Below, in pieces: positions 36,514-42,359 of a stretch of 42,359 nucleotides of DNA (position 1 is its first letter; every line of letters starts with the position of its first letter). The notes under the pieces are model-generated. The model did no database searches. It worked only from the letters and a program-made list of their open reading frames with translations, and had not been told where the DNA came from. Origin of the DNA: Candidatus Parvarchaeota archaeon. Lineage in GTDB: Archaea; Nanobdellota; Nanobdellia; Parvarchaeales; Parvarchaeaceae. Both the position numbers and the translations under genes were made by a program. The stretch covers positions 1 to 42,359 of the forward strand of contig JAGDXV010000022.1 of the NCBI GenBank assembly GCA_023261805.1, given 5' to 3'.

Positions 36514-38400
36514 TTATCTCAATCTCAAGGCATCGAGAATCTTCGGTGCGACGGTTTCTATGTGCTCATTTGTCCTAGCGTATTTCATCAAAGCGATGAT
36601 TTTGCTCTCTTCTCCATGATCCAGCACAAGCCTCCTTGGTTTCGGTTTTATGTCCTTTAAGTACCTTTCCAGTTCTTTTCTATCCGAGTGGCCGGAGAAG
36701 CCTTGTATTGAGTATACAGGCAGGTTCACATTAAAATGTCTGAGGGATCCGTTCAGATCTATACTCACCTCCTTTGCTCCCTCCTGAAGTGCCCTTCCAA
36801 GTGTACCATTACCTTGGTAGGAAACAAGTACGACGGCGTTTCTATCGTCTTCGCAGAGATTGGCAAAGTAATAGACAGATGGGCCCCCATTAAGCATACC
36901 TGAGGTAGCAAGTATTATAGCAGGACCTCCAGACAGGACTTTTTGTCTTTCCTCTTCGCTCACAACATGTTTGAATATCTTTGACATGAAAGGACTGTTA
37001 TTGTACTCTATTATTCTCCTTTTTGTCTCAGCATTCATGAACTCTGGATATACGGTATATATCGCCGTCACATCCCAAAGCATCCCATCAACAATCACCG
37101 GCACATCCTGGAGGAAGCCGTAGCGTGTCCATTCCTCGGCCATAAGCATTATCTCCTGTGCCCTTCCTACTCCAAGCACCGGCACTAGAACCTTCCCCCC
37201 TTTATCAATGGTCTTCTTAACAATATCAAAGAAAAAGTTTTCGGCTTCCTCTCTGCTTGGCTGCTTATCATCATCACCACCGTATGTGCTTTCCATGATC
37301 AGCGTTTCAACCCTGTCGAATGTGTTATCGGCTTTGTTCAGTGTTTTTGAGTCAGCGTATTTGAAATCTCCGGTGTAAAGGATATTGTGGAAGCCGTTTC
37401 CTACATTAAGATGAACCATCATCGCTCCAAGTATATGGCCTGAATTGTGTAATGTCACTCTAACATCAGGCGTCACATCAGTCACCTCGTTTGGATTCAG
37501 GACTATAGAATACTTCAACATCTCTTTTATGTTGTCGATGTTGAACAGCTGCTTTTCATTCGTTTTGTCTGTAAGGGAGAGATAGTCGAGATGAAGCAGA
37601 GTCATCACATCTCTAGTTGGGGCTGTTGAAAAAACAGGACCCTTATAACCGTATTTGTACAGGACAGGAAGAAATCCGCAGTGATCCAGGTGGCTGTGGG
37701 TAATCACAACAGCATCAAGCTTTGATATGTCAAATTCAGGTGCATCGATCCTTGGGACCGGATCCCTTGAATTGCTGACATCTATCCCCGCATCCACAAG
37801 AACACTGCTTATTGGGGTTTGTATAAGGATCGCGGATCTTCCGACCTGTCTGAAGCCACCAAGGGCGCTCATCCTAACCCAATATTTATCGTTGACATCA
37901 AACTTCGAATTGTAGATTTTTTCGCCTATTGAATTCATCAGTTTCTTCCTGAAATCAGCGTTCGAGAAAAGCATCTCCCTAATCGCCCTCACGATATCGG
38001 ATTTTATCAGAGGGTATCTTAGTGTCGCTATCGACCAGCCTGTTTTGTCTTTTATTTCCTTGGCGACGTCCATTCCCTTGCTTATCATCTCAGGCCTCAT
38101 CACTTCTAATGTTGCAATGCTCCTGTCCCTTTCAAACCATATCTGCTTTATCTCCGCGGATTTAGGTACGATCTTTTCGATCTCTTTCTCAGCTTCCTTT
38201 TCATCCATTAGAAGAGAGGGATCCAGGCGGACCTCAATCCTTTTTTTCTTAGTGTTCACTATTGGTTTGATGATGTCCAGATTGTTAACAAGGAAATTTT
38301 TGTTTTTTGTGTAGACTATTATGTTGGATACTTCAAACTCTATATCGCTCACTAGAGAGGGATCGCCTATCATCTCCGCTATTTCCTTTTTTATGTCCAT
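36514..38400 (-). CDS. KH-domain beta-CASP ribonuclease aCPSF1 (FttA)
   Basis: N-terminal KH domains, ITHSHLDHCGFLPVLYKYGYKGPVFSTAPTRD, YTGDFKYAD, ESTYGG, HSGHILGAMM, FSGHSDRKEL. Confidence 0.95.
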   Translation of the reverse strand: MDIKKEIAEMIGDPSLVSDIEFEVSNIIVYTKNKNFLVNNLDIIKPIVNTKKKRIEVRLDPSLLMDEKEAEKEIEKIVPKSAEIKQIWFERDRSIATLEVMRPEMISKGMDVAKEIKDKTGWSIATLRYPLIKSDIVRAIREMLFSNADFRKKLMNSIGEKIYNSKFDVNDKYWVRMSALGGFRQVGRSAILIQTPISSVLVDAGIDVSNSRDPVPRIDAPEFDISKLDAVVITHSHLDHCGFLPVLYKYGYKGPVFSTAPTRDVMTLLHLDYLSLTDKTNEKQLFNIDNIKEMLKYSIVLNPNEVTDVTPDVRVTLHNSGHILGAMMVHLNVGNGFHNILYTGDFKYADSKTLNKADNTFDRVETLIMESTYGGDDDKQPSREEAENFFFDIVKKTIDKGGKVLVPVLGVGRAQEIMLMAEEWTRYGFLQDVPVIVDGMLWDVTAIYTVYPEFMNAETKRRIIEYNNSPFMSKIFKHVVSEEERQKVLSGGPAIILATSGMLNGGPSVYYFANLCEDDRNAVVLVSYQGNGTLGRALQEGAKEVSIDLNGSLRHFNVNLPVYSIQGFSGHSDRKELERYLKDIKPKPRRLVLDHGEESKIIALMKYARTNEHIETVAPKILDALRLR

Positions 38401-38403
38401 ATT

Positions 38404-39345
38404 TTATCTAAACTTGTCATAGAATGCGGTCCAATTGTAATATCCGCATATGTCTCCCGCTTTTTCATTTGCATTGCATATCGCTGCTATTATCATATCT
38501 GCCTCTATTCTCATCGCAACGGAATAAGCATCATCTTCTCCATACATGGCCTTTTGTGCCAGCTCGGTTGCATTCTGCGAGATGTTCATCGGTGCCAGTG
38601 CTGTCAGAGCTCCATTCATATAAACACCAGCAAAACTTTCGAGAGGAGTGCCGAAGGCATTGTTCACTATCGCCCCGTTTTTGACTCCAAGAGCATACAA
38701 GGGTTCAAATTCAGGATAAGCCTCGAGCATCTGCTGGGCAGGAGGGGGATAGAATCCATAGGGCATATAATACTCAACACTGTTGAATTGAACTGTCTTG
38801 GAACGGTATGTGTTTCCGACCATGAATTTGAGGGTAGTTTCATTCGTTTTCCCTTGGATCGATTCATTAGTCAGCGTTCCATTTTTGAGCCAGTAGACGA
38901 CGGGAACGGTAACATTTTTCTCCCCAAATAGGAATTCGGGAAGATTTCCATCACCGTATGAATATGAATCTATCAGGGACGAGAAGTTTCCAAACTGGTC
39001 TAATGCGATCACAAGTCCAACGCTCAATCTGGCGCAGAACTGGCAGTTTGTCATGCTGGCCAAATAAACCATCACCTTCCCATCGGTGTTATTGATCATC
39101 AACCCATCATTTTGAGACTTGGGGATGAAAATATCATACTGATTAGCCGTTATTTTTCCGCTCATAAGGGCGTTCGCCGTTGTTATCAGGTTGCTGGACA
39201 CATTATCTGAAGGCTGCGTTTGGTAATAGCTTGCATGGTATAGGAATTCATAAGTTGCAAATATCACAACTAAGACAGCCAAAGCGGCTATCACGGCGAT
39301 CACAATCAGCCTTGTTCTTCCTTTCGCACTTTTATTTTCCTCCAT
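38404..39345 (-). CDS. membrane-anchored thioredoxin-fold protein, DUF929-like
   Basis: N-terminal TM; KVMVYLASMTNCQFCARLSVGLVIALDQFGNFSSL CxxC context resembling DUF929; sequons downstream of the TM. Confidence 0.7.
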   Translation of the reverse strand: MEENKSAKGRTRLIVIAVIAALAVLVVIFATYEFLYHASYYQTQPSDNVSSNLITTANALMSGKITANQYDIFIPKSQNDGLMINNTDGKVMVYLASMTNCQFCARLSVGLVIALDQFGNFSSLIDSYSYGDGNLPEFLFGEKNVTVPVVYWLKNGTLTNESIQGKTNETTLKFMVGNTYRSKTVQFNSVEYYMPYGFYPPPAQQMLEAYPEFEPLYALGVKNGAIVNNAFGTPLESFAGVYMNGALTALAPMNISQNATELAQKAMYGEDDAYSVAMRIEADMIIAAICNANEKAGDICGYYNWTAFYDKFR

Positions 39346-39382
39346 ATTTTCTCAAAAGAATAATGAATGAGAAAGGAGAATT

Positions 39383-40006
39383 TTACTTGGAGATGATCTT
39401 ATTGATCTCCTCGTCTGTAAGCTTGTTATACCCTTTTTTGTTGATCACGACTATATCTATTCCATTTCCTGTGTAAACATCACGTTGAAGGGAGGAGGAA
39501 ACTGCTTTGTGCGCTAATCTTATCGCCTCCTCTTCGCTCATATTATCCTTGTAATCTGCTTGTAGGACGCCAAGCGCAAAGACACCGCCGGAACCGGTGA
39601 AAGCGTACTTGTCTTCGGTGTATGATCCAACCTCATCTATCACAAATAATCTCGGCTTTGTATCATATCCACCAACAATTAGCTCAGCGTACAATATATT
39701 CAGGGACAACCTCTTTTCGTAAAGCATTGAACTCAGCAACCCAACAACGGCCTCTGTTGTCATCTCAGACCCAGATCTTATTGTGAAAAGCCTTGTTTCA
39801 GCCTGTATGAGCTTGACAAGCACCTGTAGGTCAGACACCAATCCAGCTGTCGTTATTCCTATGTTTTTCGTCACAGGAAATATCTTTTGTCCATTTGGAT
39901 GTGCGACAATGTGATCCAAAGACACCCTTCTATCCGCTGCCAAAACTACACCGTCCTTGTAGACAAGCCCTATCGTTGTAGTTCCAGTTTTTTCAGCCAT
40001 AAACAT
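39383..40006 (-). CDS. psmB: 20S proteasome beta subunit
   Basis: TG|TTTIGLVYKDGVVLAADRRVS..., NLLYAELIVGGYD-like segment, SGGVFALGVLQADY. Confidence 0.94.
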   Translation of the reverse strand: MFMAEKTGTTTIGLVYKDGVVLAADRRVSLDHIVAHPNGQKIFPVTKNIGITTAGLVSDLQVLVKLIQAETRLFTIRSGSEMTTEAVVGLLSSMLYEKRLSLNILYAELIVGGYDTKPRLFVIDEVGSYTEDKYAFTGSGGVFALGVLQADYKDNMSEEEAIRLAHKAVSSSLQRDVYTGNGIDIVVINKKGYNKLTDEEINKIISK

Positions 40007-40025
40007 CAGATTGATTGTCGATTAT

Positions 40026-40037
40026 CGTATAAAAACC
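40026..40037 (-). promoter_or_regulatory. TATA box, psmB promoter
   Basis: ggtttttatacg on the minus strand, centred about 25 nt from ATG 40006. Confidence 0.5.
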
Positions 40038-40126
40038 TTTTTTGGTTAAGAGTATACAGACGTTTCCTATATTTAACCCTTTTCTTTTTTTGATTTTCCA
40101 CAAATCTGATCGTCAGTACAAAAAGA

Positions 40127-40134
40127 ATTTAAAT
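40127..40134 (+). promoter_or_regulatory. TATA box, promoter for 40156 ORF and exported Lon-like protease
   Basis: atttaaat centred about 26 nt upstream of ATG 40156. Confidence 0.5.
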
Positions 40135-40155
40135 CCTCACAGCATATTATAATGA

Positions 40156-40419
40156 ATGCAGTTTGAAGATATAGCTGAGCCGAACGAATTGATCGTCAGA
40201 GAGGGCTCCAACAATTTCATAAAGATAAACATGACAAAAGGAAAGGAAGGAGACAGGGAGATAACTTTTATAAGCATCAAGAAGGGTTATTATGTTGATG
40301 TAAACGGTAAAAAGCAGGAAAGGATAAAAACAAGCCTTTCCGTGAATTTCGACGAGTTACCTCTTCTGATAGAGGCACTGTCATCATTTAAGAAAAAACT
40401 TGAGTCAAGCACATTTTGA
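40156..40419 (+). CDS. small conserved-looking protein, possibly PC4-like
   Basis: 87 aa; FIKINMTKGKEGDREITFISIKKGYYVDVNGKKQERIKTSLSV beta-rich pattern; promoter in place. Confidence 0.55.
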   Translation: MQFEDIAEPNELIVREGSNNFIKINMTKGKEGDREITFISIKKGYYVDVNGKKQERIKTSLSVNFDELPLLIEALSSFKKKLESSTF

Positions 40420-42266
40420 TGCTTATGAATAAAATAATTTACGTATTGTTGTTTGTCGTAGCTTTATCACTAATAGGGGTCTCGCACGCGTCTCCATCAA
40501 ATCTGACTGTGATTGGAAAAGCAGGCCTCTACATCTTCGGCGTGACCCAAGAGCCGAATGGAACGATGGTCGGTGTACCCGCTATGCTTAATCTTACCGT
40601 CACGAAGGGGACAGGGCAGATATATATAGGTTCAACCCCCTTGACAGGCACGGATACACAAGCACAGGCAGTCATATCAACGGATGTTGCGTGTAGGTTA
40701 TTAAATGTCAACTGTAATCAGTATAATTTCTATTATTTCATCACCTCCTTTTCCCCAGAAGTGAGCGGGCCGAGCGCCGGTGGCGCTTTCACCATCGCCG
40801 CCATGTCGATTCTATCTGGTAAGCCGTTAAATCCGAATGTAGCGATGACGGGTACAGCGAATCCGGATGGGAGTGTCGGGATTGTCGGGGACGTATCTGA
40901 GAAGAGTGAGGCAGCTGCTCTTCAGGGGATAAAGATCTTCCTCTATCCTTCGACTGACAACGTATCTTCGAGCGCTGAATCTTTTGATCAGGCCCGTGGA
41001 ATGGAGACGATTCCCATAAGCACGATAGATCAGGCCTTCGAATATTTTACAGGCTATAGCGTGTATCAACCATTAAATTCTAGCATCTATACACCGTTTT
41101 ACAATGCGGTCATGAACAGGACATACTATGTAATTTCTTCCTATCAAACCCAGCTTTATGATAGCCTCCCAAGCGTCACGCCTAGCAATCAGACGGCTGA
41201 GTACTACATAACAACCGCGCAGAACGCCATCACTAGGGAGAGGAGTCTTTATTCGGAAGGCGATGCATACGATGCGGCTAGCCTGGCTATAAATACTTCC
41301 ATCCCCGATCTTGTGATGGCTAGAGTGATCGAATCAAGCGGCGGAAATCTCCAGTCTTATCTCAGTTCTTTAATCAATCAAGAATATGGACAGATCTCCT
41401 CGACTTACAATAATGTAACTCAAGACTACGTAACAAATTCCTCCGATCTCGATCTGAAGTTGATTGCTGTGGATAGACTTGCCCAGGCCAGTTATCTCCT
41501 GAACGCATCAAATTCCTCCCTGTCATCGAATCTCTCCCAGGCCCTTTATTACTACGCTCTTGCGAACACGAAGCGCGTCTCGGCTGTTTTTTGGGTTTCT
41601 ATTCTGCCAAGGGGCCATGTTTCGTTCAGTCAGGATTCATTTTATAATTACAGCTCCTATTATCTGTATAAAGCCTCTTCCTATGCCGATTATTCAGCGC
41701 TTCTGGGCGTGAATTCCCCGGATCAGATTTCACTGATGAATTATTATCTTAACAAGGCAAATAATTATTATAATGAAGGTCAGTATATACCATCGATCTT
41801 CGATTCTATTGAGGCGTTAGGGGTGTCACAATTGATAATAGAGGAAAACAGTGTGATAAATGGCTCCTTTGCTCCTATAAACTCTCAGCTTGCAAACATG
41901 GCCTTAGCATCCATAGACAACGCTGAAAGAGCAGGGGTCACGCCGTTCCTTGGAATAAGTTATTATCAGTATGCTCAGAGCTTCTCCCCTGATACAGGAG
42001 AGGCGTATCTGATACAATTCTATGCAAATTCTATGCTGTACTCGGAGTTTGAGGAAGACCTTGTCAGCGGTGCTACATTGAAAAGTGTGGCACTTGTTCC
42101 TTCATCTGCTCCTGTTCAGAATGTTTACACATTTCAGCCTGGAGACGCATATATTTTATATTTCCTCTTCATAGTTTCACTCATAATAATCGCTCTTAAA
42201 TTGATCTCAGAAAACAGATTTCATCCTGTAAGCAAAAATAAGAAAACCAGGCATCAAAAACACTGA
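40416..42266 (+). CDS. exported, membrane-anchored Lon-like Ser/Lys protease (COG1750-like), no AAA domain
   Basis: Signal peptide; SGPSAGGAFTIAAMSILSG and GIVGDVSEKSEAAALQGIKIFLYP match the Lon Ser/Lys dyad regions; C-terminal TM + basic tail. Confidence 0.87.
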   Translation: MMLMNKIIYVLLFVVALSLIGVSHASPSNLTVIGKAGLYIFGVTQEPNGTMVGVPAMLNLTVTKGTGQIYIGSTPLTGTDTQAQAVISTDVACRLLNVNCNQYNFYYFITSFSPEVSGPSAGGAFTIAAMSILSGKPLNPNVAMTGTANPDGSVGIVGDVSEKSEAAALQGIKIFLYPSTDNVSSSAESFDQARGMETIPISTIDQAFEYFTGYSVYQPLNSSIYTPFYNAVMNRTYYVISSYQTQLYDSLPSVTPSNQTAEYYITTAQNAITRERSLYSEGDAYDAASLAINTSIPDLVMARVIESSGGNLQSYLSSLINQEYGQISSTYNNVTQDYVTNSSDLDLKLIAVDRLAQASYLLNASNSSLSSNLSQALYYYALANTKRVSAVFWVSILPRGHVSFSQDSFYNYSSYYLYKASSYADYSALLGVNSPDQISLMNYYLNKANNYYNEGQYIPSIFDSIEALGVSQLIIEENSVINGSFAPINSQLANMALASIDNAERAGVTPFLGISYYQYAQSFSPDTGEAYLIQFYANSMLYSEFEEDLVSGATLKSVALVPSSAPVQNVYTFQPGDAYILYFLFIVSLIIIALKLISENRFHPVSKNKKTRHQKH

Positions 42267-42335
42267 ATATTTTTGTGTTAGAAAAACCATCAACCTAGAA
42301 ACACTTAAATATCCCAACTTCTATAATAATAATTT

Positions 42336-42359
42336 ATGAATACAATCCCTTATACCAAT
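42336..42359 (+). CDS. start of a further ORF, truncated by the window end
   Basis: ATG with open frame (MNTIPYTN...) about 28 nt downstream of cttaaata TATA-like box. Confidence 0.3.

Noticed and set aside
38554-38931. 125-aa + strand ORF
   Set aside because: Antisense to the DUF929-like CDS; no recognisable domain.
1-42359. CRISPR arrays, transposases, integrases, toxin-antitoxin or restriction systems
   Set aside because: No regularly spaced direct repeats and none of the corresponding protein families were recognised in the ORF translations.

Overview
The window is a compact archaeal chromosome segment. Gene content and style suggest a DPANN/Micrarchaeota-like lineage, but that placement is inference. 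Positions 1-14081 hold a run of + strand genes for exported, N-glycosylation-sequon-rich proteins. Two of them carry class III (pilin/archaellin-type) signal motifs, KG|Q, and the run ends with a 2663-aa Cys-rich surface protein. Positions 14116-24346 hold adenosine-specific kinase, an intron-containing tRNA(CAT), a Holliday-resolvase-like endonuclease, an overlapping lonB-rio1-ogt cluster, a PRC-barrel protein, TyrRS, Mre11-Rad50, SRP RNA and tRNA-Ser(GCT). Positions 24416-34362 hold L10e, a PduO-type cobalamin adenosyltransferase, and the operon Rpp29-S17-L14-L24-S4e-L5-S14-S8-L6-L32e-L19e-L18-S5-L30-L15-SecY-DUF106. Positions 34379-42359 hold tRNA-Ser(TGA), a CruF-like carotenoid protein, AspRS, aCPSF1/FttA, a DUF929-like thioredoxin-fold protein, proteasome beta, a small PC4-like protein and an exported Lon-like Ser/Lys protease without an ATPase domain. 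The most notable items are the giant surface locus, the CAT tRNA with an oversized anticodon loop, a consistent leaderless-promoter layout that includes shared bidirectional TATA boxes, an enlarged ectodomain in the DUF106 insertase, and the exported Lon-like protease. No CRISPR array, transposon or rRNA was seen. All calls come from reading the sequence and translations; no database search was run.
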